64,000 nt of DNA from Sabethes cyaneus (lineage: Eukaryota > Arthropoda > Insecta > Diptera > Culicidae): NCBI RefSeq assembly GCF_943734655.1, contig NC_071354.1, positions 55,035,544 to 55,099,543 on the forward strand. The letters run 5' to 3'. Shown piece after piece: positions 1 to 10,971 of the stretch (position 1 is the first letter of the stretch; each line of letters begins with the position of its first letter). The notes under the pieces were generated by a model. The model searched no databases and was not told where the DNA came from. It saw only the letters and a list, made by a program, of their open reading frames with translations. Position numbers and translations under genes: made by a program.

Positions 1-790
1 AACATTTAGGTGCTTTTATTAAATAATTCCTAGCATGTTTATTCCACAATACTAAATGAAATAAACAATTGCAATTGGTTGTCAGCTTAAGTACCAACAT
101 ATACACGTAGTTGTAACGTTAATTTGGGGAAGTATAACGGAGATATATCCATTTATTCTTAGGGGGGGCACATTATACACTTTTCCCCTAAAAACTGCAC
201 ATTCCCAAATTTTCCCGCATCCATCTTTCTATTTCCCAAAGCAAATCACTGAATGATTGCCTAATGCGAACTGCTTTTCATCGCCATATTTTATCGGATG
301 CATTTCTGCTTCGCGTCCCGAACAATGATGCCCATCAATCAATGCCAGTGAGTTTATCCCGAAAACACGACCTACTTCCTGCCTGTTTGGATTCGCTTAG
401 TACGGATTGTGCTGTGCTCTCTCTCTCTCTCTCTCTCTTTTTCTGTCTCTCCGGTCGCAACCTGCAAGCAAGCTCAGTTGCAAATCCCCCTTTGAAACCC
501 GGGAAAACATTACTCGCTGCGCACAACTAAGCCCGAAATTCCGATGGGTGAATAAATTTTCCAACTGTGCAACTATGTGCAATACATTTCGCGAAAACTT
601 TCACATCAACGACCGGTAATAGAAAATGCAATAAATCAATTTTGACTCGTACCCATCACCACACAGTTACCCACAATGCTCCTTACCAGCAGCCAGCCGC
701 TCCCGGTGTGTGAGATGGCTCAGCATGATTGAGGTTTATTGAATCTGATAAAAATTTTCGCTCTTTTCATTCTCTTTCACACGTGCACAG
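1..790. other. Intron upstream of the first cadherin exon
   Basis: No coding frame here shows a recognisable domain. The stretch ends in a pyrimidine-containing CACAG acceptor directly before the exon at 791, so at least its right part is intron. A CT microsatellite lies at 417-438. The frames spanning that microsatellite on both strands are low-complexity (Ser/Leu or Arg/Glu runs) and are not supported as genes. Confidence 0.6.
417..438. repeat. (CT)n microsatellite
   Basis: About eleven uninterrupted CT dinucleotides lie in the intron upstream of the first exon. Confidence 0.95.
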
Positions 791-897
791 GTGTCATACG
801 GACGCTGTCCTCGCTGGATTTGGAGTCTAAACCCAACTACTGGCTGACGGTTTGTGCCCAGGATCAGGCGGTGGTGCCGCTGCATTCGTGTGTTCAG
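791..897 (+). CDS. kug: Fat-like protocadherin, exon (end of one cadherin repeat)
   Basis: This is an internal exon of a giant atypical cadherin, a membrane adhesion and planar-polarity protein of the Fat family. The acceptor is CACAG before 791 and the donor is CAG|GTAAGT after 897. It starts with the last two bases of a Gly codon and ends in phase 0. The 35 complete codons read on to TLSSLDLESKPNYWLTV and then AQDQAVVPL. That is the typical LDxE...YxLTVxAxD pattern of the last strands of a cadherin repeat. From memory, the closest class is vertebrate FAT1/FAT3 and Drosophila fat-like/kugelei rather than Fat/FAT4. It joins in phase to the exon at 1223 across a 325-bp intron. The repeat number within the protein cannot be told from this window, and the orthology call rests on remembered family patterns. 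Confidence 0.85.
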
Positions 898-1222
898 GTA
901 AGTACGAACCCCCTTCGGAACGATACGGTGGCACATTGCTGCGCATTGGCTTATCCATTATTTTGAGACACTGTCAGGAATGTGCACTGTCAATGGCAGT
1001 AATGGAATTTCCTTATGAGAATATGTGCCGAGCACCCTCCCGTGCACTGCTGATGATAATAATATGATTGGACTGGAAAAAACATAAACCAATTCGTTAA
1101 CTCCTGCTTTCTATAATTGAAATAGTTGAACAACATCCAATGCCAATGGACAATTTAAACAACACACTTCGAACTACTAGTAATTGGACTGATAATATTT
1201 TTTTTTACCCTTTTTCATCTAG

Positions 1223-1430
1223 GTTTTCATTCAATTGCAAAACGAGAACGATAATGTCCCACTTACGGAGGAAGCCGTCTATTATCCGTCCGTACAGGAA
1301 AGCAGTCCGAATGGAGAAAAAGTACTCCAGCTGATTGCCGAGGACCGGGATATCGACCCACTGCAGCAGATTTCCTACCGTATAATTTCCGGCAATCAAG
1401 CGGGCTACTTCGCCATTAACAGCACAAGTG
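1223..1430 (+). CDS. kug: Fat-like protocadherin, exon (linker plus most of one cadherin repeat)
   Basis: The acceptor is TTTTTCATCTAG before 1223 and the donor is AGTG|GTAAGT after 1430. The exon starts in phase 0 and ends with one base of a Gly codon. The 69 codons open with the calcium-binding inter-repeat linker ENDNVP. They continue with YYPSVQESSPNGEKV, the xExxP motif of strand A, then AEDRDID (a DxD-type calcium site) and SYRIISGNQAGYFAI. The last is the SGNxxGxF motif typical of FAT-class repeats. The phases fit both neighbours. The ATG at 1235 is internal Met-like context and not a start; the real frame enters through the splice acceptor. Confidence 0.9.
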
Positions 1431-2454
1431 GTAAGTACCGTCGAGAGTACGGAACTCCCGACGATTAATTATTCCAGCGTATTGTTATCGCCCTTTATTC
1501 TTCGGGAATTCACCTGCTAGATAACGACAATCGGTTACACGGCTGCCAAGATAGAGAACACATTTAAAATTCAATTATTTTCCTATGAAAGTCAACAGGA
1601 CAATAAGCTATTAATATTGAGCAAGTCGTTTCACTTGAAACCCGTTTATGTTGGATTCTGCGAATAGCCGATGCAAATTTTATTCTTGCTTACCAACCGG
1701 CCAGGTCCAGTCCGGCTCGGTCTAGTTGGTAGGACTGTCGTCGCTCAAGTGCTATTGTAGTGTGATTTCATGACAACTTTCAAGAGCACTATCAACAATC
1801 AACAGACCCTTCAGTGCTTCGGCACAAGCCAGCACCGGATCGGCACGGAAATGACGCTACCGAGGCGATACGATAACAATAGCCATGTGGAGTACCGGGC
1901 AGTTTGCAGCAGTGAAAGATTGATTGACTATAGGAAAAGGTGAAAGCTGGCGAACAGTTTTCTTTTGCCAGCACACTGCACACTGCACACTGCCCGGACC
2001 CCCACCCGCCCGAATGCATTTGCTTTTTCACCCGGTCGGTAAATAACCAGGTCGGTCAGCCTATGACCGTCCTCGGTTTTGATGCAGAGCAAGGCGCCTA
2101 CCGTGCGCAGTCCAATGTGGTACACCTACCGAATAGAGAAAGCATCGGCTGAAAAATTAATTTAATTTTCTCAATTAGTGACTCTTTGCGAGTTAAATCC
2201 TCAAAATACTTTTTTGTATATGTCTCAGTAATGGACATATTCATTTAACTTTCAAAATGCCAACTATATACATACTTATAAAAATATTACACCTAGTGAT
2301 GGCACGTTCATAAATTTGACAGTAAAAAGGCGGAAAAAGAATAGTAATAATTACGAATCTAACAGCCGACAAAGTAAAAAGTTTCAATCAGTAGGAAAAT
2401 ATTTCTTTCAGTCATGTACTACGTACGAGTAATGCACATAAAAGTGAAATAAAG
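1431..2454. other. Intron, no gene seen
   Basis: This sequence follows the donor at 1431. No frame has domain-like content and no repeat family that I could match elsewhere in the window. Confidence 0.5.
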
Positions 2455-3629
2455 TACCGCCATCCGGGGTGACACTGGGCCACAGGGGTGAGATTGTGCC
2501 AAAAACCAACAATGTTTGTTTATAGAAATAGATTATATCTGTGCAAACTGCCAGTTCAAATTCAACATGACTTGAAACATAACATATTTATTCATAACGT
2601 GGAATGGAACACAAATAATATTAGCGAACAGTAAGATAAAGTATTCATTTACAATATATTGACAGGTTATTATGCGTAGGAAGGCTTTTAATTACGAAAA
2701 AAAATTTTTTTTAAGTTTTGCACTTTCCGAGCTCCACGAGGTGAGATTGTGCCAAACTACAACGATCGATTCGGCGTGTGAAATTCACATACACAACAAA
2801 TATGCGTCAGTGTACGTCAATACACTTAAATTGTTTACTAGGGAACACAATATTTTGACAATTTAGATTGCATTATCGTTTAAATAGTAAACAGTATCGT
2901 AAGTCTGCTAAATAATTAAAATTCACTGTTACTTTTCCTCTAAAAGTTTCATTTTAACACTTTAATATGAGACAAATATGCTTTACATATATTGTCGTTT
3001 TTAAAGGTTAGGCTGATTGCATGTCCTCTGGCTGCAGAATCTCGAACGAAGTAAATAATTAACTTTGTTGCATGATCACATAGATAAGTCTTCTGAGATT
3101 TTACACCCCCTTTATTTCCCATTTCTAAAGCCTGGAGACGCTACTACATATTTAGTAGCTGTCTGAAAACTACGTACTTATTAATATTTTTTTTGAAACG
3201 ATGGTTCTGCAATTGATGAAGGGATGGAAGGGGAAAGAAATGAAAATTTTTTTGGAGAAGGAGGGGAAGAGCGGAAAGGAAGGGGGAGGGGTATTGGTAG
3301 CTATGCTTGACAAGTAGTCATTTTGACTCCTACCTTTTGTCCAATACTGGAAGGTGCATGAGTTGAACCAAGCTGTAATCTAAGATTATGATTGCACCTT
3401 AACCATAACCATAACCCCCTTGTAGGGGGTGACATTGTGCCAAAGTTCATGTAATTTTAATATTAGCAATGGCCATTGTAACTAAACCAGATTTCTGGCA
3501 GTTGTTAACTAAACATTTAAGTATATATTGGCAGGCTTTAAATCAACTCAATCGCTAAATTACGTGCATAACAAGCTAAAGAACAAAAACCTATGTTTTT
3601 TTGGTACAATCTCACCCCGGCAGACGGTA
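2455..3629. mobile_element. TIR (MITE-like) element, about 1.2 kb
   Basis: The two ends form imperfect terminal inverted repeats. The left end reads TACCGCCATCCGGGGTGACA and the right end, reverse-complemented, reads TACCGTCTGCCGGGGTGAGA. About 20 of 27 positions match. The motif GGGGTGAGATTGTGCC recurs internally near 2486, 2731 (as a variant) and 3424. The outermost TA may be a TA target duplication. No transposase frame is visible, so it would be non-autonomous. The superfamily is not assigned. Confidence 0.65.
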
Positions 3630-3639
3630 GTATTGAACT

Positions 3640-3895
3640 AGTCACTTCTTATTGTTCACAATTCACTTCTCAGTTCTTATTTCTCACCTTCATCTTCTGA
3701 ATTCTCAATTCTCTCTGTTCACTTTTCACTTCACATTTCTCGCTTCCCACTTCTTCTCACTTCTCATTTCACATTTATAACTCATCACTTCCCAGCTTCT
3801 TACTTTTCACTTCCCAGTTCTCATTTCCTGCTGTTCCCTTTTCACTGCTCAATTCTCACTTCTCAGTATTTAAGTCTAACTTCTCACTTGTCATT
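3640..3895. repeat. Degenerate TTCTCACTTC-type minisatellite
   Basis: About 250 bp are made of variants of TTCTCACTTCTCATTTC on the + strand, with no fixed unit length. It lies directly beside the right end of the preceding TIR element. Confidence 0.75.
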
Positions 3896-3904
3896 TAAAT
3901 ACAG

Positions 3905-3976
3905 AGTAGCCAACTTTGAATTCGTTTTTCTCGAAATCAGAATTTTGTTACTTCGTTCGGTCTGACTTAACACCGA
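3905..3976. mobile_element. Single end of the GTCGGTGTTAA MITE family
   Basis: The stretch ending GGTCTGACTTAACACCGA, preceded by GTTTTTCTCGAAATCAGA, closely matches the right end of the MITE at 16062-16304. The left half is missing here. It abuts the 3' end of the reverse-strand LINE that follows. Confidence 0.6.
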
Positions 3977-4083
3977 TCATATTTGTTTATTTGTTTATTT
4001 TTAAAAAAATCATCGGATACAAGGTGGTCTTCATGATATAAACACATATGACAGTCAATACATACAATAGTACAATTACAAAT

Positions 4084-5823
4084 TTATCGTCTACGAGAGA
4101 GTCGTCGTTGAAAATTATTAGGCGTCATGTTGAAATAGAACCAAACGTAGAGTTTGTTGAACCGCATTGCCATAAATCGGATAAGGTCGTACAGTCCGTA
4201 GTTTGTATTCCGTCCCTGCAGGTGCAGGAAATACCTGGTTCTGAGGGGTCGTTCAGGAGCATACAGATTTAGTTGGCTCAGAAGAGCGGGGCTGTCAATA
4301 TCTCCTAGTAGCAATCTAGCCAGGAACGTGGCTTGAGCGTTGGCACGTCTTCTTTCAAGAGTCTCCAAGTTAAGCAGACGGCAGCGTTCCTCATATGGCG
4401 GAAGGTTTCTAGGATCGCGCCATGGAAGACTGCGCAAAGCATACCGTAGACATTTTTTCTGCACTGCTTCGATTCTAGTGATCCAAATTTGTTGATATGG
4501 ACACCAGATCACTGATCCGAATTCCAAAACAGACCTTACAAGTGCATAGTACAAAGATCGAAAACAGTACGGGTCACGGAACTCCTTGGCGATTTTAAAA
4601 ATAAATCCAAGTTGCTTATTGGCTCTGGAGATAATGTCGTTGTAGTGTATGCGGAAGGTTAGTGCGCTATGCAGGACGACACCAAGATCACGAATGTGAT
4701 AGACGCGTTGTAACAAATGTCCTGCCATGTTGTAGCTAAAAGCTATGGGCTTATTTTTACGATGAAACGAGATGGCGAAGCACTTTGAGATGCTGACGGT
4801 AAGCATGTTATTCGAGCACCAATCTTCAAATTTATCCACAAGGCGTTGCAGTTCAATGCAGTCGGAGTCCCTTTTAATTGCTTTAAAGATTTTTACATCA
4901 TCAGCATAGAAAGATCGACAGCCAGGTGGCAGAAGAGCTGATAGTTCGTTTATAAAAAGAGAAAAGAGCAAGGGTCCAAGGTTGCTCCCCTGTGGCACGC
5001 CAAAGATGTTGTTGAACGAGTCGGAGACCTCTGATCCGATCTTCACACTTAGCCTACGGTGAGTTAGGTACGAACGTAGCCACCTGCAGAACGGTGCGGA
5101 AACTCCCAGCTTCTCCAGCCTAGCAAGGAGGATGCCGTGATCCACCCGATCAAACGCAGCTTTCAGGTCCGTATACACTGCATCAATTTGCACCCCTTCA
5201 TTCATGTTGCGCAGGCAGAACGAGACGAAATCGACGAGATTCGTGGAGACTGAACGTTTTGGAAAAAAACCATGCTGGTCTGAGGAAATGTAGTGTTGGC
5301 AGCTAGCGAACAAAGCGTCGTTCACGATTATCTCGAGAACTTTAGAACTTGAGCATAACGATGTAATCCCTCGATAGTTTTGTACGTTGCGCTTATCACC
5401 CTTCTTGTGTACAGGGAACATTACTGATTCTTTCCATAGAGTAGGGAACTTACACTGCTGAATTGAAGCATTGAACAACAGTGATAGAGGTCTAGCGAGT
5501 ACAGTAGAACACTTTTTCAGGATACAAGATGGAATTCCGTCAGGTCCGGCCACTAACGAATATTTTAATTTTCCGATGGCAGTTTTCACAATCTCCTCCG
5601 ATCTCCTATGGTCGGTCCTGGGCGATTCGTTATCAATTGGTTGAGCATCTCGATACTCGCTAGTTGGCTTCAACCAGGTCGAGCCATCTCGTTCGTTGGG
5701 TCTCTCTGTTTCTAGTGCCGCGCCGGTGGGTTTTCTAAGAGAGCATATCCCAAGTAACAATTTGGGTTTTATTACACTCTTATGATGGCATTTAAGACCA
5801 AAATTGGTCATGAAAACCGCCAT
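4084..5823 (-). CDS. LINE reverse transcriptase ORF (CR1/Jockey type), 5'-truncated and fused to other repeats
   Basis: The 579-codon open frame has a reverse-transcriptase core: KKGDKRNVQNYRGI at about 138-153, YTDLKAAFDRVD at about 217-228 (catalytic Asp), FGVPQGSNLGPLLFSLFINE at about 274-293 and the catalytic FYADD at about 305-309. A thumb-like region (SVLEFGSVIWCPYQ) and a C-terminal tail follow. There is no RNase H domain. Such enzymes copy the element's own RNA at a nicked target (target-primed reverse transcription). Only from about residue 64 (position about 5634) is it this LINE. Residues 1 to about 27 are the palindromic MITE at 5749-5856 read through, and the residues between come from an RTE-like 3' fragment. 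The endonuclease half is absent, so the copy is dead on arrival although its RT frame is intact. Related decayed copies lie at 27455-30752 and 36960-38260. The clade assignment (CR1 versus Jockey) is uncertain. Confidence 0.85.
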   Translation of the reverse strand: MAVFMTNFGLKCHHKSVIKPKLLLGICSLRKPTGAALETERPNERDGSTWLKPTSEYRDAQPIDNESPRTDHRRSEEIVKTAIGKLKYSLVAGPDGIPSCILKKCSTVLARPLSLLFNASIQQCKFPTLWKESVMFPVHKKGDKRNVQNYRGITSLCSSSKVLEIIVNDALFASCQHYISSDQHGFFPKRSVSTNLVDFVSFCLRNMNEGVQIDAVYTDLKAAFDRVDHGILLARLEKLGVSAPFCRWLRSYLTHRRLSVKIGSEVSDSFNNIFGVPQGSNLGPLLFSLFINELSALLPPGCRSFYADDVKIFKAIKRDSDCIELQRLVDKFEDWCSNNMLTVSISKCFAISFHRKNKPIAFSYNMAGHLLQRVYHIRDLGVVLHSALTFRIHYNDIISRANKQLGFIFKIAKEFRDPYCFRSLYYALVRSVLEFGSVIWCPYQQIWITRIEAVQKKCLRYALRSLPWRDPRNLPPYEERCRLLNLETLERRRANAQATFLARLLLGDIDSPALLSQLNLYAPERPLRTRYFLHLQGRNTNYGLYDLIRFMAMRFNKLYVWFYFNMTPNNFQRRLSRRR

Positions 5824-6062
5824 AAGAGTACAATAAAACTCACATTGCTGCTTGGGTATGACATTACACAGTCTTTCGGTATCCTTACGACGTGATCGGT
5901 CGGCCGCATCCTCTCGACTTTCATGCCTGTACCTCGTGATTCACCGTTGCTACTCTTCACATTCATCAGCATTACAGCTTCAAGTCCAAAGTACAAGAGT
6001 AATTCTCGCTGAAACGGGGGCACTACTGACAGGAGGTCTTCAAATATTGGAACTTTTGCTCT
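5635..6062 (-). pseudogene. RTE-like LINE 3' fragment, interrupted by a MITE
   Basis: On the + strand, 5640-5745 and 5868-5990 resemble the 3' region of the RTE-like copies at 40252-40570 and 55041-56035. Shared blocks are the TTGGCTTCAACCAGGTCGAGCC region, the GGTATCCTTACGACGT block and ACAGCTTCAAGTCC. The palindromic MITE at 5749-5856 splits it. No intact frame remains. Confidence 0.7.
5749..5856. mobile_element. 108-bp palindromic MITE, copy a
   Basis: The unit begins CCCAAGTAACAATTTGGG and ends in a complementary CTTGGG, with arms about 45 bp long that fold on each other almost throughout (CACTCTTATGATGG against CCGCCATAAGAGTA). TAT flanks both sides, a possible 3-bp target duplication. 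Three other copies occur at 6349, 31379 and 63751. Confidence 0.85.
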
Positions 6063-6348
6063 CAATTGGTTGAAAATAGTTAAAAAATAAGAATTACACT
6101 TTTAATACCTCGAAATAGTGGACTCCTTGTACGCCAAGGGGCCTAACAGTTTAAAAAAAAGTTGAATTTTGAGCAAACCATGAGATCTATATCATATGAT
6201 ATTTCATGAATTTGCCATGAAACTACCAACAAATGGCCCGGTTCTGTAAAGAAGTAGAACAGGGCATGGTGAAAACGGCGACTTTTTGAAAAAAATACAA
6301 CATGGCGGCCAAATCCAAGATGGCCGCTAACTTTTTTTCACTTCGTTT
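6063..6348. other. Spacer between repeats, no gene seen
   Basis: This is AT-rich sequence with no recognised domain. The piece ACATGGCGGCC...AAGATGGCCGC near 6300-6328 forms a small imperfect direct repeat. Confidence 0.5.
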
Positions 6349-6456
6349 CCCAAGTAACAATTTGGGATTTATTACCCACTTATGATGGCATTTAAGACCA
6401 AAATTGGTCATGAAAACCGCCATAAGAGTACAATAAAACTCATATTGTTGCTTGGG
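6349..6456. mobile_element. 108-bp palindromic MITE, copy b
   Basis: This has the same length and nearly the same sequence as the copy at 5749, in the same orientation and only about 0.5 kb away. It is flanked by TTT on the left and TTA on the right. Frames read across it start with the same residues as the 579-codon frame because both start inside the MITE. Confidence 0.85.
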
Positions 6457-6646
6457 TTATAAGCCCTATCTATCCTCTTTACAAAATCATATCGTTTGCA
6501 GTTTGTTTCATAGCAAATTTTGGAAATATCACAATAATTATATGAAAATTGTGAACCTTGCTGCAAATAACTGGCTGTTTTATTCAGTAAATGTCATTCC
6601 ACACCTAATTTTATGAATGTTTCTTGTAGCATTCTTCCTCAGCAAT

Positions 6647-7400
6647 ATTGGCCCCGTTTCAGCGAGAATTAAGTCTAATGAAGGATTTGTACATTGTCAG
6701 TTTCGTGCCCCGCATTTCGAGCGCCGCTCGGCTTATAACACCTTCAAGTGCAATACTGAATACCACGCAAGAAAGACCATCTCCTTGTCGAAGTCCCCTG
6801 CAAGATTAGAATGGGCCCGACAATCCCCCCCGAGATTCTCACACAGCACTGGATCCCATCCATCGTAGCCATGATAGGTCTAATAAACTCACCCGGAATG
6901 CCGTTTTGGTCCAAAATCTTCCATAGCTCTTGTCGGTTTACACTATCATATTCGGTTTTGAAATCAATGAACAGGATATGCGTGGAGACTCGAAATTCAC
7001 GGCACTTCTGGAGGATCTGCCGCAGGGTGAAGATTTCGTCCGTTTTAGACCGACCCTCCGTGAAGCCGGGCTGATAATTTCCCACAAATCTATTGGCTAT
7101 TGATGATAGTCGATGGAAGGGGAAATCACTTTGTAGGCGGCATTCAGGATAGTTCTCACAATCCAGCTTCTCGCTTTTCTTGTAGACGGGGCAAATAACC
7201 TCGTCTTTCCATTCCTCCGGATTCGTTCCGTATCCCAAAGCTTGTCGATCAATTGATGCAACAGCTGGCCAACTAGTCCGAACCAATTTTATTAGGTTTA
7301 GCTCCACACCATAGTTTGCTGCTGTTTTTTCGTTCTTTAGATGGCTTCTTTAACTTCATGTATCGATGGAGGTGGCAAAACTCCGTTGCTTGCTGCACCA
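6647..7400 (-). pseudogene. RTE-like reverse transcriptase fragment
   Basis: The reverse strand holds a 187-codon frame with VICPVYKKSEKLDCENY (RT domain 0/1 region), GFTEGRSKTDEIFTLRQILQ and FIDFKTEYDSVNRQELW, where the catalytic F(I)DFKxAYDSV motif is altered to KTEYD. It then diverges after the MDGIQCCVRISG block by frameshift, before the RQGD and FADD motifs. It is a 5'- and 3'-truncated, diverged relative of the copies at 29202-30148 and 55041-56035. RTE-like LINE polyproteins act in target-primed retrotransposition; this one is dead. Confidence 0.8.
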
Positions 7401-8227
7401 ATGAGGTCACTTCCTCCACACGAATAAATGTCTAGCCAAAATCTGGCGATCAGTTTGACCGATGGGGAGGACTTTTTCGGGAAACGTCTTGCCAGTTTTG
7501 TTCAACGCAGATACAAACTGTTGTCTGAAATTAGGAGTGATGACTCCTAAGGAGAAACAGAAATCTGGCAAAAATCTGAGACATTACCAAATATCTGGAA
7601 GATTTTAAACTTTGTCTGGCATGCAATAAAAAATCTGGTAAAATCTAGATTTATCAGCAAAGCAAAACCATGGATATAAACGTCCTTCAGAACTTGACCC
7701 TTCTTTATCGATAGACTTCGCTGCCGGTTATTAGAGTACAGGAAAATCACGGGACTAGTGCAAAGAACACAGTAATATTCTATCTCGTCACGATTCTGAG
7801 ATATTCCAAAAAAATCAATATGCTCGTTATAAGCGCCATCTATCGTATCAGTTCCGAATTTTGTTGTCCGCTGTCAGATTGATCTCGACCAGATAAACAA
7901 CTTTGCCAAAGACAGCAACTGTATATCTCTTCTCAGTCCCGAGATATCAGAGATTCTAGTATCGAGAATCTAGAATCATTTATTTTGACTACGAAGCTTT
8001 CACGGCTTCTATGGAGTTTAGCTATGTAATGGTACGAAGCTAGTCAAACAAAAATGTTTGCTGGGTTGTAACTAACTTAGTTTTCCAAAAAACACTGATA
8101 TTGTTATACTCCTTTAATTTACACGCCGTTACACAAATTTGAGCGCAACCATTCCAGACAGATAGAAATTTTGCAATAATAGGGTACGGAAGGGTATTCC
8201 CATCACGCTACTAATTTCGGCACATAT
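7401..8227. other. Repeat-derived spacer, no gene seen
   Basis: It contains several AAATCTGGCA/AAATCTGGTA near-repeats (7436-7640), a perfect small hairpin TTAGGAGT...ACTCCTAA at about 7531-7553, and a stretch near 7826 (GTTATAAGCGCCATCTATC) that resembles 6456-6475. No coding domain is seen. Confidence 0.45.
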
Positions 8228-10971
8228 TAGGGTATTGTCGTTATCGTCGGGCCACTGTTATGGTCGGGCCATCACGATTTTACAGTTTTAGTAACTCATG
8301 ATATCTATGATACAACCATTGTAAAACTTCTTACTGTGATAGCTAACTTTTCACAATATTATGAGTTTCAATCGTCTATTCAAAACACCCGTACTGAAAT
8401 CGGTGACTAAATCTTACAAAAAAAGTTTTCCAGGCGCAATGAACTTTTCTTCAAAACATGATTCATGAAATGCAATTATCAAAATAAATTTTGAAAATGT
8501 ATGAAGTGTGTTGTGCTGCACACGAAGACTATAGAAAAATCCCCTCCAGTAAGGTATTTGGGAAGGCTAAGGTGAAATACTAAAAAAGCGCTATTTGTAA
8601 AGGTCGGGCCACTTCAGTAGTCATGGTTGGGCCACCATAATTTTAAACGCAGAAGCGCAATAATCGCTAGAGAATTTCAGTCACGTAAAATGTGATAAAA
8701 TAAAGCAAAATTAATACGATGAAAACCTAGATTTTTGTTGTTTTACCTTTGTTATACTATAACAAAGGTTTAAAAATTGGTCGAAAAACACGAAATTGAT
8801 CCGAGGCCCGGAGGGCCAAGTCACATATACCAATCGATAGGGTTCGACGATTTGAGCAATGTCTGTGTGTGTGTGTATGTATGTAATGATTTTTTCTATC
8901 GCCTGTTTCTCAGAGATGGCTGAACTGAATGGTTCGCTATTACTTTTGTTTGAAAGGTGTTATTGTCTAGTAGATCACTATTGAGTTGTTTCGTGACACG
9001 ACGTTTCGTTTAAAAGTTATAAGCAAAAATGTGAAAAATACGTGACACGGGTTTCTTCAAAACTACATGACCGATTTCAACGATCTTAGTATCAAATGAA
9101 AGCCCTTATTAAAGCTAAATTGTTTAGGAATTTTTAATTGAAAACAAACAAGTAGTTTAAAAGTTATGCTTAAAAAACCTGTTTTGACAAGGTAATAATT
9201 ATCGCCTGTTTCTTAGAGATGGCCAAACCGATTTATGCGCTATTAGTCTCATTTGAAAGATAATATATCCTAATAGATCACTATTGAATGGTTTTTTGAT
9301 TGGACGTTTAATTTGAAAGTTATGAGCAACCGTATACACCACACCAAAATTTACAATAATTTATAATGGTTTTAACCAAGATAATTTACCTAATTTCAAT
9401 TATTTTAATATCAAACGAGAGGTTTTGAGACTACAAATATATATGCAAAATTTCATAAGAATTGGTTTTACCGGTTAAAAGATATTAACCGTCGAACACT
9501 CGCGCCAACTTTCGTAACACAGTTACTCGCGCGCACAATAGCCCCAAACCAAAGAAAACGTGTGCACTAGAGTTTTGACTGGAAAAACTTTTAGGTTTTT
9601 CCTAAAGGTTTTAGGTTTATCGAACCTTTGGAAGAGTTTCTTGAAATTGGAAGCTCTATCGTCTGGTGGAATTTAAATTTTGATTAATCCCCCTAAAAGT
9701 GAAATAAAAAAAATATTTTTCTTCAGTGTCAATATAACACATTGATGTGTTCTGCAAAGTTGTAGAGCATATTATTACAAGAAATTTTGCTAAAGACAGT
9801 TACCTTCTATCTCTGCAGCGAAGATAGAAAAATCTTATTTATTGTATATGAATTTGTAAAATGAACTTTGATTATAAAGAATACCCTAATTTTGACTCCG
9901 AATTACTCGACCATCAGCAGACGGATACATTTTAAACATTTTACATTTGCTATTAGTTTTGCTGCATAAATTTTCCCAACAATTAAAATTATTAATGCAT
10001 TGAATAATTATGATATTTTGCTCACAATAAGTTTGTTGAAGAATATACGTTAGTTAAACAACGATTTGTAACTTTATAACAATATGGCGTTGAAAAACCT
10101 ACATGTGTTGTATAAAATACAACAGCGTGAGTTAATAAAAATTGATGAAAATTATTCAAGAAAACTCTATTGATGTGATTCAAATAGAATGGCATTACAG
10201 GAAACTATGCATAGTTCAAAAACCTATAAACTAGACCTTTACTAGACAATGTATATGCTAAAGGATAAGATTTCCTCTTACAACTTACTTTTATTTGCAC
10301 TTACTCAGATTAATAACAACTTACTTATACTTACTCAGCAATTTCATGATCCTTTTTTCATCAAAATTTAAAAGTGTTCCTATTTTGTTCAAATTTTGTA
10401 AACTTATTCAATTTTCAAAAATATTATGTAAACTAACGCACTACACAACTACAACCAATAGATGAATTATGTTCCGAAGACGTGTCGATTTCTATCTCAA
10501 ATAGCAAGTAAGACCGTATAACAAAGGTTCCTTTCACCACTAGGTGGATTTAATCGGGTTTTTTTCATTGTAGTTGTACCCTTCGGAAAAGGCGATTGTA
10601 GCAATATAGATTTTACAGAATCGTCAAAATTTCGCAAAAATGCAATTAAAGATAAAGCATTTGTACCTATTAGGGCCGTTTTTCACGGAATTCATTCTTT
10701 TCATGTCTCTATATAGAATTTCAATACGTATGTCTTAGATTTTCTGCGATGGCCCAACCTGTACAACATGGCCCAACTATGACAACATTTTTTGTCTTCA
10801 CGTAAATGCCTATAGCTTTTTTATTTTTCAAGCGATCAGTTCAAAACTTTCCTGAAATATACCTTATTCTTAGACCTTTGCAATGATGTATTTAGATTTC
10901 CAAAATTCCTTTTAAAACGAAACTTATGGGCGAATTCCAAAACGTGGCCCAACCACGACGATACTCCCCTA
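8228..10971. mobile_element. TIR element with GGGCCAC ends, interrupted copy
   Basis: The left end is TAGGGTATTGTCGTTATCGT followed by CGGGCCAC. The right end reverse-complemented is TAGGGGAGTATCGTCGTGGT followed by TGGGCCAC. These are good 28-30-bp inverted ends. Internal GGTCGGGCCACTT and GGTTGGGCCACCA motifs recur near 8604 and 8627. A second copy at 32250-32815 matches 8580-8744 plus 10561-10971, so the material between is a later insertion. There is no transposase frame. Confidence 0.75.
8745..10560. mobile_element. About 1.8-kb element nested in the GGGCCAC element
   Basis: Comparison with the uninterrupted paralogue at 32412-32421 places this as an insertion into TTGTTGTTTT...TTTCATTGTAG. 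The left terminus is ACCTTTGTTATAC, itself part of a 25-bp palindrome (8745-8769). GTATAACAAAGGT recurs in inverted sense at 10516-10528, followed by CACCACTAGGTGG near the right end. A module beginning ATCGCCTGTTTCT, then AGAGATGGC, occurs twice, 303 bp apart (8898 and 9201). No open frame of note is seen, so it is non-autonomous. Confidence 0.7.

Noticed and set aside
3395..3415. Telomere-like AACCAT repeats
   Set aside because: Only two or three CCATAACCATAACC units inside a TIR element; too short to mean anything.
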